A stretch of DNA of 64,000 nucleotides from Polynucleobacter duraquae (GTDB lineage Bacteria; Pseudomonadota; Gammaproteobacteria; Burkholderiales; Burkholderiaceae). The translations under genes were made by a program, and so were the position numbers. The notes under the pieces were generated by a model that saw only the letters and a program-made list of their open reading frames with translations, made no database searches and was not told the origin of the DNA. The stretch is taken from contig NZ_CP007501.1 of the NCBI RefSeq assembly GCF_000973625.1, positions 1,612,001-1,676,000 of the forward strand. The letters run 5' to 3'. Below, piece by piece: positions 16,829 to 25,485 of the stretch. Position 1 is the stretch's first letter; the number at the start of each line of letters is the position of its first letter.

Positions 16829-18315
16829 TAATTTCCCTGAAACTGTGGTTCGCGTTTTTCTGCAAAGGCTTTTCGGCCCTCATGGTAATCATTGCTTTTA
16901 CCTGCAGCAGCAATTAACTCCTCAGCTAAATCACTGTCTAAAGCGCCACGGCCCATAGCAATACCATTGAGCAAATATTTGGCCCCGGAGATACTTAATG
17001 GAGCATTAGAAGCAAGCAGCTTTGCAAATCCTCGAGCAGTCACCATTGGATCATCTGACAATTTTTGATCCACTGATTTCTTTTTACCAAACAAACTCTC
17101 GAGTAAAGTTGGCTTAGCCTCAGACTCAATTGCTCCAGTCATATGATCAATAAAGCCTAACTTTAGGGCTTCAGGAGCACCAAAACGTTGCGAGCCAAAC
17201 AAAATTTTCTTAGCTTGCACTAACCCAACTAGATTGAGTAGTTTTTGAGTGCCTTTTACACCATAGATAATTGATAGACGAGCTGCCGGAATGCCAAATT
17301 TTGAAGTGCTAGCTGCGTATCGGAAATCACATGACATAGCTAAGTGAGCGCCACCACCCAAACAAAAGCCACGAATTACTGCAATAGTTGGTTTATTAAT
17401 ATTTGCAATAGCATCGCAGCATGCATCAACAGCCACCTCATAATCCCAAACCTGCTTATCTGTAGAGCGCACTTTTCCAAACTCAGTTATATCAGCACCA
17501 GCGCTAAAGTCCTCACCAGCACCCGTCAGAATTACTGTTCTGACATTTGGGTCTCTTTCTAGCGCGCCTAAAATTCCAGGAATAGCTTTCCACATACCCA
17601 AAGACATGGCATTTTTTGTTTTAGGTCTATTCAAAGTAACCACTGCAATATGATCAGAAATCCATATTTTGATCTTGTCATCAACCCACACATCCATCAC
17701 ATCTGGATCATTAGATCCAAACATAAATGCAGTCGGACCTATGCCATAACCTAATTTTGCATCCCCACTACCGACTACTAAACTTGCTGCTCTTGCTGGC
17801 AGGGCCGGCGCAGCACCTAAAGACTCCTGTTGATATTGAGAGAAATCAAGGCCTGCTGCTGGCTTTGCATCTAAACCGCCAACAGCTCTACCAAAATTCT
17901 CAAAAAAATCATCTGCATTTTTCCGCGCTGTTGCATCAATTAACCTTGATCCAAGTTGAGCCAATTTCCCACCTACATTTGCCTTTACTGTATAGCGAAG
18001 TAAAGTCAAAGATTGGTCAAGCTCTTCAAGCTCAACCCTAATCTCTGCTTTAGCAAATCCTGCCATGCCGCCTTGACCCTCTCCAACCAATGTATAGCTT
18101 GCTGGCGCCTTAATGTCGGACAGGCTTACATTTCCCAAAAAACGAGCCTTAATTGGCCCGACTTTAGAAACCACTACAGCGGTATAGGAAGTGTCAGATA
18201 GCTTTTGTAATTCTTCGCAGCCAGGTATGCTCTTTTTTAAAATCTCCGGATCATTCAAGGCATCCCAAACAACACTTCGTGATGCCTCTAATCGCGCTTC
18301 GCCTACCATATCCAT
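16828..18315 (-). CDS. CoxG (SRPBCC)-crotonase fusion protein
   Basis: A 495-aa two-domain protein. Residues 1-145 are a CoxG-type SRPBCC domain, a family linked to maturation or membrane attachment of Mo hydroxylases. Residues 150-205 form a poorly conserved linker. Residues 215-495 are a crotonase (enoyl-CoA hydratase/isomerase) domain. The oxyanion-hole segments FSAGAD and LGGGAHL are present. The two catalytic glutamates of enoyl-CoA hydratase appear replaced by His324 and Ala344, so another reaction such as CoA-thioester hydrolysis or decarboxylation is likelier. In 2-furoate degraders a crotonase-family HmfE is assigned to 2-oxoglutaroyl-CoA hydrolysis; similarity in role here is inference. 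Confidence 0.82.
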   Translation of the reverse strand: MDMVGEARLEASRSVVWDALNDPEILKKSIPGCEELQKLSDTSYTAVVVSKVGPIKARFLGNVSLSDIKAPASYTLVGEGQGGMAGFAKAEIRVELEELDQSLTLLRYTVKANVGGKLAQLGSRLIDATARKNADDFFENFGRAVGGLDAKPAAGLDFSQYQQESLGAAPALPARAASLVVGSGDAKLGYGIGPTAFMFGSNDPDVMDVWVDDKIKIWISDHIAVVTLNRPKTKNAMSLGMWKAIPGILGALERDPNVRTVILTGAGEDFSAGADITEFGKVRSTDKQVWDYEVAVDACCDAIANINKPTIAVIRGFCLGGGAHLAMSCDFRYAASTSKFGIPAARLSIIYGVKGTQKLLNLVGLVQAKKILFGSQRFGAPEALKLGFIDHMTGAIESEAKPTLLESLFGKKKSVDQKLSDDPMVTARGFAKLLASNAPLSISGAKYLLNGIAMGRGALDSDLAEELIAAAGKSNDYHEGRKAFAEKREPQFQGN

Positions 18316-18343
18316 CTGAATTCTCCGGGTGAGGATTTATTAA

Positions 18344-18790
18344 TTAATTTGGCTTTACAAGTTGTTGCAATACGTCGCGAACGTTTTGTGGAAGTGGCGT
18401 TGGCTTATTACTCTTTCGATCAACATAAACGTGTACGAAATGACCCATCGCAGAAGCAATATCATCTTCATTTTTGAAAATTGCTACTTCATATTTCACG
18501 CTACTATTTCCTAAATGTGCCACTTTCAGTCCAACATGAATCATGTCTGGATATGCAATTGGTGAAAAATACTTACATTGAGTTTCAATCACCAATCCGA
18601 TGGTTTCACTTTTAACCACATCCAAAACATTTCTCTGAATAAGATAGCGATTTACTGCTGTATCAAAAAAAGAGTAGTACACGACATTATTGATATGCCC
18701 ATAAGCATCGTTATCCATCCATCTTGAATGAACATCTTCAAACGCCACAAAGTCAGAACGTACTGGTGGGGAAGGTTTTTTATCGCTCAT
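18344..18790 (-). CDS. Hotdog-fold acyl-CoA thioesterase
   Basis: A 148-aa single-hotdog protein of the 4-hydroxybenzoyl-CoA thioesterase/YbgC group. The signature RWMDNDAYGHINN is at about residues 24-36, with the catalytic Asp in the DNDAYGH segment. It hydrolyses acyl- or aroyl-CoA to the free acid and CoA. It overlaps the Fe-ADH gene by 4 nt and precedes the CoxG-crotonase gene by 28 nt. It could release the pathway product from CoA or recycle CoA from dead-end esters. Confidence 0.85.
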   Translation of the reverse strand: MSDKKPSPPVRSDFVAFEDVHSRWMDNDAYGHINNVVYYSFFDTAVNRYLIQRNVLDVVKSETIGLVIETQCKYFSPIAYPDMIHVGLKVAHLGNSSVKYEVAIFKNEDDIASAMGHFVHVYVDRKSNKPTPLPQNVRDVLQQLVKPN

Positions 18791-19935
18791 AAAGCCTCTC
18801 TATATAGTTGTGCAGCATCATTCAAAGTAATTTCACGGGGGCTATTTTGCAATAACCTCGTTTGAAGCATCGCATCTGTAGCCAATTGATCTACATCTTC
18901 CGCAGTGATGCCTACCTCAACCAATCTTTGTGGCAAACCTAGTGCACCTGCAAGGCCCCCAAGATAGTTGGCTAGTTGAGTAGCCTGCTCTACGGTTGAA
19001 CCTTGCAAACCAGGTTTGATAATTTGCCCCAGCTCAGCATACATGCTATGTGCAGCCTCCAAATTAAAGCGCATGACAGGTCCAAGCATAAGTGAGTTTG
19101 AAAGGCCATGTGGAACGTGGAATCTTGCACCTATTGGGTAAGCCAATGCATGCACACCTGCTACTGGTGCATTAGTAAAAGCCATTCCGGCGAGACAGGC
19201 GCCTAACAACATGTTTTCGCGTGCATCAATATCGCCACCAGCTTTAACAGCCTGATGAAGATTGCTAGCCAATAAACGTAAAGCCTCCTTGGCCAAGCAA
19301 TCAGAAACAGGATTTTTTAATCGCTTTGTTGTAAAGGCTTCAATAGCATGAACCATCGCATCAATTCCAGTTGCAGCTGTAACATGAGCCGGAAGTCCTA
19401 AAGTTAGTTCGGCATCAAGCAAGGCAACGTCTGGAAGTAATTGAGGGGAAACCACACCCTTCTTCTCACTCTCGCTAACAGTAACAATAGAAATAGTTGT
19501 TACCTCAGAGCCAGTACCCGCCGTTGTGGGAACCAAGATCAAAGGCAAGCGTGGACCTTTGGCCATACCGACGCCATATACTTCTGATAATTTTTCTTTA
19601 CCTGAAGCTAATAGGGCAACTAATTTGGCCACATCCATTGAACTGCCACCACCAAAGCCAATGATGTAATCCGCCTTGGAATCTTGGGCAGCTTTTACAG
19701 CAGAATCAATAACCGATACCGGTGGATCAGCCTGTACATCCGAAAATATTTGTACTGGCAAGCTAATTTCTTTAAATTGGGGCAAAGCCTTTTCTAGTAA
19801 GCCAGCAGATAAAACTCCTGGATCGGTAACAATGAAGGCTGATTTTCCGCCCCTCTCAGCAATTCTTTTAGCAAGATTTCTAGCTCCGCCTCTTTCGACA
19901 AGAATTGAACGTGTTGAGTGAAAGTCAAATTGCAT
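18787..19935 (-). CDS. Iron-containing (group III) alcohol dehydrogenase
   Basis: A 382-aa Fe-dependent alcohol dehydrogenase. The NAD-binding glycine-rich GGGSSMDVAK and the TTAGTGSEVT motif are present. Metal-binding histidines lie in MVHAIEAF and in the GVHALAYPIGARFHVPHG region. Members include 4-hydroxybutyrate dehydrogenases, maleylacetate reductases and butanol dehydrogenases. With SSADH and the lactonase in the same operon, 4-hydroxybutyrate oxidation is a reasonable candidate. Oxidation of a furfuryl- or benzyl-type alcohol is another. Confidence 0.85.
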   Translation of the reverse strand: MQFDFHSTRSILVERGGARNLAKRIAERGGKSAFIVTDPGVLSAGLLEKALPQFKEISLPVQIFSDVQADPPVSVIDSAVKAAQDSKADYIIGFGGGSSMDVAKLVALLASGKEKLSEVYGVGMAKGPRLPLILVPTTAGTGSEVTTISIVTVSESEKKGVVSPQLLPDVALLDAELTLGLPAHVTAATGIDAMVHAIEAFTTKRLKNPVSDCLAKEALRLLASNLHQAVKAGGDIDARENMLLGACLAGMAFTNAPVAGVHALAYPIGARFHVPHGLSNSLMLGPVMRFNLEAAHSMYAELGQIIKPGLQGSTVEQATQLANYLGGLAGALGLPQRLVEVGITAEDVDQLATDAMLQTRLLQNSPREITLNDAAQLYREAL

Positions 19936-19955
19936 GTTTGCCCCTTGCTAAATTT

Positions 19956-21497
19956 CTAGATTGCTTCTTTTAATTTAAAGCGCATTACTTTTCCGGAGCC
20001 CGTTCTTGGTATCTCTTTCACCACATGAATTTGCGCAGGAACTTTGTATGAGGAGAGATGGCCTTTTGTAAAATCAATTAGCTCTTCAGCTCCTATTGAC
20101 TTACCATCCCTGAGAACTATAAAAACAACTGGAATTTCTCCGAGATGTTTATGCTCAATTCCAACTGCAGCACAATCTAGAATTGCTGGGTGACGCAGGA
20201 CTGCCTCTTCAATTTCTCCGGGCGCAATATTTTGACCGCCTCGAATAATGAGCTCTTTTAAGCGACCTGTAATAGTGAGATAACCATTAGCGTCTGCTTT
20301 TGCCAAATCACCAGTGTGATACCAGCCATTCTTTAATGCTGCTGCAGTCTCGGTTGGCTTATTGTGATAACCAACCATTACATTTGGGCCGCGAACGATA
20401 AGTTCGCCCTCCTGTCCCGGACCCAAGTCAGCACCGGTAGTAGGATCAACGATTCGAACTGCCACACCAACTACTGGCAATCCACAAGAACCAAGGGTTC
20501 TGCCCCAAACAGGAGAATTCATTGTGACCATTGTTGAGGTTTCGGTAATGCCATATCCGTCTAACAACTTGATGGCAAAAAACTCTTCGAACCCTCTATT
20601 AAGATCTGCTGGCAATATTGCGCCCGCCGAGATACACAAACGCATACCATTTAATTTAACTGCAGAATCTGCTTTTGCAGACTCAAGAATGTAATGGAAC
20701 ATTGTTGGCACGCCAGGAAGGACCGTAAAGTTTCCTGTTTTCAACAAAGTTAATACTTGACTAGATGAGTATTTCTCAACAATAAATTCACTAGCACCGG
20801 CGGCAATAATAGAGAGCACTGAAAAATTCAGAGCATAAGAGTGGAACAAGGGTAACGGCGATAGAACAACATCTTTGTCATTTATCTCAGCAATTGGGAT
20901 CCAGCACGCTGCTACCACCCAAAGCATTGAGCGCAACGTTAGCTGAACACCTTTAGCTTTACCAGTTGTTCCAGAGGTATAAACAATAAAGGCGACTTCA
21001 TCAATGCTAGTTTGAATCTCCTCCTCGACTAATTGAGGAGAATCTGCACAGTATTCAGAAAAATTTTCGCATCCTAATGCCCGATCTTCGTCAACAATGA
21101 TAATTTGAAGACTTGTACCTATCTCATCTTTGAGTCCGCCAAGCAGAGCTAAACGATCTTTAGTTGTGATGATTGCCTTAGCCCCAGAATCGGTAATTCT
21201 GTAACTGACCTCTCCAGGGGCCGCATCATGAGATATTGGAACAGCCACTAAGCCGGAGCGAACTACGCCAAAGCAACTTAATACCCAATTCACTGAATTG
21301 GGTAGATAGATGGCGACCTTATCAGCGCTTAAGAATCCCTGACTTCGAAGCTTTTTGGAAATATTTCCACTTTGACGGTTTAATTCAAAGTAGCTAGCCT
21401 CTTTATAGCTGTCCCAATAGGCTACTTTTGACCCATATTGAACCGCTCTTTGCTCCAAAAGCTTGCCAAGTGGCTTTATTACGTCCGTCTTAATCAT
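19956..21497 (-). CDS. AMP-forming acyl-CoA synthetase
   Basis: A 513-aa adenylate-forming ligase that activates a carboxylic acid with ATP and CoA. The P-loop-like motif YTSGTTGKAKG, the GYGITETS adenylate motif, the WYHTGDLAK hinge region and the C-terminal catalytic Lys in GSGKVMRFK are all intact. It is the first gene of the minus-strand operon, which fits substrate activation as the first step. It diverges from the importer operon across a 310-bp regulatory gap. The acid cannot be identified; a furoate- or aromatic-acid-type substrate is inferred from the downstream genes. Confidence 0.88.
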   Translation of the reverse strand: MIKTDVIKPLGKLLEQRAVQYGSKVAYWDSYKEASYFELNRQSGNISKKLRSQGFLSADKVAIYLPNSVNWVLSCFGVVRSGLVAVPISHDAAPGEVSYRITDSGAKAIITTKDRLALLGGLKDEIGTSLQIIIVDEDRALGCENFSEYCADSPQLVEEEIQTSIDEVAFIVYTSGTTGKAKGVQLTLRSMLWVVAACWIPIAEINDKDVVLSPLPLFHSYALNFSVLSIIAAGASEFIVEKYSSSQVLTLLKTGNFTVLPGVPTMFHYILESAKADSAVKLNGMRLCISAGAILPADLNRGFEEFFAIKLLDGYGITETSTMVTMNSPVWGRTLGSCGLPVVGVAVRIVDPTTGADLGPGQEGELIVRGPNVMVGYHNKPTETAAALKNGWYHTGDLAKADANGYLTITGRLKELIIRGGQNIAPGEIEEAVLRHPAILDCAAVGIEHKHLGEIPVVFIVLRDGKSIGAEELIDFTKGHLSSYKVPAQIHVVKEIPRTGSGKVMRFKLKEAI

Positions 21498-21807
21498 TCA
21501 CAATCCCTCTAACTATTTAATTTAAGACCTCTATTTGACAGCCTAAAAGAGGGACTAAATTAACCCTAAAGTAACTATTATTATTAGACCATATAACAAT
21601 ATTATATTAAAAATATTTTTTCAAAATTAGGTATAAACACTTATAAAAGTGTTTAACTTATTGTTTATAAAGAACTTATTTTTAATTTAACCTTAGAAAT
21701 AGATTTATTGCTTAAAAATTTATACTTGTCTTAATGAACTTATATTACTAGTATTCAATCTGTAGCAAGACCAACCATAAGTGCACCTAGAGACAAGGAG
21801 TTTTTAA
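21498..21807. promoter_or_regulatory. Divergent promoter region with a perfect inverted repeat
   Basis: A very AT-rich 310-bp gap between the catabolic operon and the importer operon. It holds a perfect inverted repeat with arms TAAACACTT (21634-21642) and AAGTGTTTA (21647-21655), the best candidate for an operator. The natural binder would be the tandem HxlR protein encoded at the end of the importer operon. Shorter similar pieces (TTGTTTATAAAG near 21660) follow. The importer gene has a clear Shine-Dalgarno (AAGGAG) before its ATG at 21808. Exact promoters could not be fixed. Confidence 0.55.
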
Positions 21808-23028
21808 ATGTTTAAGAAAAAGTTAATTGCATCGATCAGCATCCTAGCAATGTCATCCGCCATGGTAGCTCCACCTGCTTTCGCTCAAGCGTCAAATGAC
21901 GTAATTCGTATCGGCGTACTTACTGATATGACAGGTCAATTCTCACATGAAGCTGGTGAAGGCTCAGTTGCAGCGGTAAAGATGGCGGTTGAAGATTTTG
22001 GCGGGAAGGTTCTGGGGAAGCCAATTGAAGTGATATTTGCTGACCATCAAAATAAACCTGATATTGGAGCCGCAAAAGCGCGGGAGTGGTACGACAAAGG
22101 CATTGATATGATTGCCGGTCTAATAAACTCAGGGGTCGCACTTTCCGTAACTAACGTTGCAAAAGATAAAAATAAAATAGCAATTATTAATGGTTCGGGT
22201 AGCTCTAAGATCACCAATGAAGGATGTACTCCCGTTAGCATTCATTACGCATACGATACTTATGCGTTAGCTACTGGTACAACAAAATACTTAATCAAAG
22301 AGAAGAATTTAGATACTTGGTATTTTTTAACTGCTGACTATGCATTTGGTCACGCACTTGAGGGCGACGCCACAGCTAGCATTAAAGCATTAGGAGGAAC
22401 GGTAGTTGGTTCTACACGCTACCCAATGGATACTGCAGATCATTCATCCTTCCTCTTAAGAGCACAGGCCTCAAAGGCAAAAGTAGTTGCAATGGCTGGC
22501 TCAGGTCAAAGTTTTATTAACGCTGTTAAATCCTCCCAAGAATTCGGAATAACCAGAGGCGGCCAAACCTTAGCAGGACTATTAGTTTGGGATACCGATG
22601 TTCATGCGCTAGGTTTAAAACAAGCACAAGGCTTGATCATGACTACAGCATTTTACTGGGATAGAACCCCTGAGACTCGTGCATGGTCTAAACGATTCCA
22701 AGATCGCATGAAGCGTATGCCACATATGGGTGATGCTGGTGACTACTCTTCAACTATGCATTATTTAAAAGCGATTCAGGCCGCAGGTACAGATGAAACT
22801 GGTGCAGTAATGGCAAAGATGAAGTCAACACCTATTAATGACTTCTTCGCTACCAATGGACGTATTCGTGAAGATGGTCGTATGGTCCATGATATGTATG
22901 TTTATCAAGTCAAGACTCCTGCTGAATCCAAATACGCATGGGATTACCTCTCAATCAAAGAAACAATTCCTGCAGCACAAGCATTCCGCCCACTTAGTGA
23001 AAGTTCCTGCTACTTGGTAAAGAAATAA
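21808..23028 (+). CDS. Branched-chain-type ABC importer substrate-binding protein
   Basis: A periplasmic binding protein of the LivJ/LivK-like superfamily, 406 aa. The signal peptide of about 27 residues ends AFAQA. The mature N-terminus (IRIGVLTDMTGQFS) and the GPGSVAAV-like helix region match the family used for amino acids, urea and aromatic acids. Strong spacing to a good ribosome-binding site and a following hairpin suggest high expression. It is the first gene of the importer operon, divergent from the CoA synthetase, and so probably captures the acid that the operon degrades. Confidence 0.9.
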   Translation: MFKKKLIASISILAMSSAMVAPPAFAQASNDVIRIGVLTDMTGQFSHEAGEGSVAAVKMAVEDFGGKVLGKPIEVIFADHQNKPDIGAAKAREWYDKGIDMIAGLINSGVALSVTNVAKDKNKIAIINGSGSSKITNEGCTPVSIHYAYDTYALATGTTKYLIKEKNLDTWYFLTADYAFGHALEGDATASIKALGGTVVGSTRYPMDTADHSSFLLRAQASKAKVVAMAGSGQSFINAVKSSQEFGITRGGQTLAGLLVWDTDVHALGLKQAQGLIMTTAFYWDRTPETRAWSKRFQDRMKRMPHMGDAGDYSSTMHYLKAIQAAGTDETGAVMAKMKSTPINDFFATNGRIREDGRMVHDMYVYQVKTPAESKYAWDYLSIKETIPAAQAFRPLSESSCYLVKK

Positions 23029-23045
23029 TAAGAATCATGTCTAAC

Positions 23046-23072
23046 GAAGCCTCCTTAAGGGGGCTTCTTTTT
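23046..23072 (+). terminator. Attenuator-type terminator after the binding-protein gene
   Basis: A 9-bp stem (23046-23054 with 23059-23067, one G-U pair) with a TTAA loop and a run of T. It lies between the binding-protein gene and the ATPase genes, so it likely lowers expression of the membrane complex relative to the abundant binding protein. Confidence 0.8.
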
Positions 23073-23090
23073 TAATAAAGTGGTGACGCC

Positions 23091-23858
23091 GTGAATTCAC
23101 ATGATGTAATTCTCAATACTCAAGAGCTGACTAAATCATTCAAAGGATTTACTGCAGTAGATAATGTCAACCTATCGGTAGAACGAGGGAGTATTCACGC
23201 TCTAATTGGTCCTAATGGCGCAGGAAAAACCACATGCTTTAATTTGTTGACGAAATTTTTAAGCCCATCATCGGGAAAAATATTTTTCAATGGACTTGAT
23301 ATTACCAATGAGAAGCCCGCTCAAATCGCAAGAAGAGGTGTAATCAGATCATTCCAGATCTCCGCTGTCTTCCCCCACTTAACAGTCTTAGAAAATGTAC
23401 GTGTAGCCTTGCAACGTGGACTAGGGACTGAGTTTCACTTCTGGAAACCTGAGTCATCTTTAAATGTTCTCAATGAACGCGCAGAAGAACTATTGGTTGA
23501 AGTAGGGCTGGAAAAATTTACCAATGAAGAAACATTGAACTTAGCATATGGTAGAAAAAGAGCGCTCGAGATTGCAACAACTCTGGCTATGGAGCCCGAA
23601 CTTATGCTACTAGATGAGCCCACACAAGGTATGGGTCATGAGGATGTAGAGCGTGTAACTGAATTAATTGACCGTGTTGCAAAAGGACGTACGATTTTGA
23701 TGGTTGAACACAATATGAATGTTATTGCTTCAATTGCTGATCGAATTACTGTATTGCAACGTGGATCCATATTGGCAGAAGGTCCATACAAAGAAGTATC
23801 TAATAATCCGGCTGTAATTGAAGCTTATATGGGCAGTCACACAGAGGTGACAGTATGA
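23091..23858 (+). CDS. ABC importer ATP-binding protein, LivG type
   Basis: One of two ATPases powering the importer, 255 aa. Walker A is GPNGAGKTT, the signature region is LAYGRKRALEIA and Walker B is LMLLDEPTQG, all canonical. The GTG start at 23091 follows the attenuator hairpin and has only a weak Shine-Dalgarno, consistent with lower translation. It overlaps the second ATPase gene by 4 nt, as expected for a heterodimer. Confidence 0.9.
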   Translation: MNSHDVILNTQELTKSFKGFTAVDNVNLSVERGSIHALIGPNGAGKTTCFNLLTKFLSPSSGKIFFNGLDITNEKPAQIARRGVIRSFQISAVFPHLTVLENVRVALQRGLGTEFHFWKPESSLNVLNERAEELLVEVGLEKFTNEETLNLAYGRKRALEIATTLAMEPELMLLDEPTQGMGHEDVERVTELIDRVAKGRTILMVEHNMNVIASIADRITVLQRGSILAEGPYKEVSNNPAVIEAYMGSHTEVTV

Positions 23859-24559
23859 GCACAAAGGCACTGGAGGTAAAGAATCTACAGTCATGGTACG
23901 GAGAATCTCATATACTGCACGGAATTGACTTTACTGTTGATGATGGTGAAGTCGTTACCCTTCTTGGTAGAAACGGTGCAGGACGCAGCACTACACTTAA
24001 ATCAATTCTCGGCCTTACTGATCACCGTACTGGAGTAGTAAATATTTATGGCTCCGACACTATCGCACTTCCATCTCATAAAATTACATGCCTAGGAGTT
24101 GGCTACTGTCCAGAAGAGCGAGGAATTTTTGCAAGCTTAAGTGCTGAAGAAAATCTTTTGTTGCCCCCAGAAATAGCAGATGGCGGGATGAACTTAGATG
24201 AAATTTACGAGATGTTTCCAAATCTATATGAAAGGCGCCATAGCCCTGGCACACGCCTCTCTGGGGGTGAGCAGCAAATGTTAGCGATGGCGCGGATTTT
24301 AAGAACCGGCGCAAAACTGCTTTTGCTAGATGAGATCACCGAAGGCTTGGCTCCTGTAATTGTCCAAAGGCTTGGGAAAGTGGTCACAAAACTCAAAAAT
24401 CGCGGGTTTACGATTGTTCTGGTTGAGCAAAATTTTCGCTTTGCAGCACCTCTAGCAGATCGACATTATGTTGTTGAGCATGGCAAGATTGTTGAAGTAG
24501 TTAAGAAAAACGAGTTAGCAGCAAAAACAGTATTGCTAAATGAATACTTAGGGGTCTAA
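23855..24559 (+). CDS. ABC importer ATP-binding protein, LivF type, Walker-A Arg
   Basis: The second ATPase of the importer, 234 aa. The ABC signature LSGGEQQ and Walker B LLLLDEITEG are normal. Walker A reads GRNGAGRST, placing Arg44 where the nearly invariant lysine should be. Either this site is degenerate and the partner site does the ATP hydrolysis, or this is a LivF subgroup that tolerates Arg. The gene is intact and sits between the other ATPase and the permeases, so it is not a pseudogene. Confidence 0.88.
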   Translation: MSTKALEVKNLQSWYGESHILHGIDFTVDDGEVVTLLGRNGAGRSTTLKSILGLTDHRTGVVNIYGSDTIALPSHKITCLGVGYCPEERGIFASLSAEENLLLPPEIADGGMNLDEIYEMFPNLYERRHSPGTRLSGGEQQMLAMARILRTGAKLLLLDEITEGLAPVIVQRLGKVVTKLKNRGFTIVLVEQNFRFAAPLADRHYVVEHGKIVEVVKKNELAAKTVLLNEYLGV

Positions 24560-24564
24560 TTTAT

Positions 24565-25485
24565 ATGTTTGAACTTCTTGGAATTACCCCACAAGGGCTG
24601 GCTGCTCAGCTCTTAGTGGGGCTTATTAATGGCTCTTTCTATGCCATTTTGAGTTTGGGCCTAGCTATTATCTTTGGCTTACTCAACATCATTAATTTTT
24701 CGCATGGTGCTCAGTACACCATGGGAGCTTTTATTGCGTGGATTGGTTTGACTCAAGTTGGCCAATGGTTTGGATTTCCTGATTTCTCAATTAATTATTG
24801 GTTTGCATTAATTTTGGTGCCTTTGGTAATGGCAGGCTTTGGTTTAATTCTTGAGCGCACAATGCTCAAACGCCTATATCACCTTGATCACCTTTATGGC
24901 CTGCTATTAACTTTTGGATTGGCTTTGATTATTGAGGGCATGTTCCGCCATTGGTACGGAATTTCTGGCGAGAGTTATCCGGCACCTGAACTATTACAAG
25001 GCGTTATTCCATTAGAGTCGATTGGCATTATTTTGCCCAAATATCGTTTGTGGGTAGTGATTGCCTCTTTGGTGGTTTGTTTCTCCACCTGGTATGTCAT
25101 TGAGAGAACGAAGTTGGGTTCTTATCTTCGCGCTGGAACTGAAAATCCAAAACTACTTCAGGCGTTCGGCATCAACGTCCCTTTGATGATTTCTTTGGCT
25201 TATGCCTATGGTGTTGGTTTGGCTGGTTTTGCTGGTGTTCTGGCCGCACCTATTTTTCAAGTCAACCCACTGATGGGTTCGAACCTCATCATTGTAGTTT
25301 TTGCAGTTGTCGTGATTGGTGGCATGGGCTCCATCATGGGTTCTATCTTGACTGGCCTCGCTTTAGGTTTGATTGAGGGCTTAACTAAAGTGTTTTATCC
25401 AGAAGCATCTGGCGTGGTTATTTTTGTGATCATGGCAATTGTGTTGCTCATTCGCCCTGCTGGACTTTTCGGCCGGGAGAAATAA
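24565..25485 (+). CDS. ABC importer permease, LivH type
   Basis: An integral membrane permease of the branched-chain amino-acid type, 306 aa with about eight hydrophobic segments. The LLNIINFSHGA region typical of LivH is at about residue 40. It starts 5 bp after the ATPase gene and abuts the LivM-type gene, with which it forms the channel. Its codon choice looks somewhat different from that of the upstream ATPase genes, by eye only. Confidence 0.88.
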   Translation: MFELLGITPQGLAAQLLVGLINGSFYAILSLGLAIIFGLLNIINFSHGAQYTMGAFIAWIGLTQVGQWFGFPDFSINYWFALILVPLVMAGFGLILERTMLKRLYHLDHLYGLLLTFGLALIIEGMFRHWYGISGESYPAPELLQGVIPLESIGIILPKYRLWVVIASLVVCFSTWYVIERTKLGSYLRAGTENPKLLQAFGINVPLMISLAYAYGVGLAGFAGVLAAPIFQVNPLMGSNLIIVVFAVVVIGGMGSIMGSILTGLALGLIEGLTKVFYPEASGVVIFVIMAIVLLIRPAGLFGREK

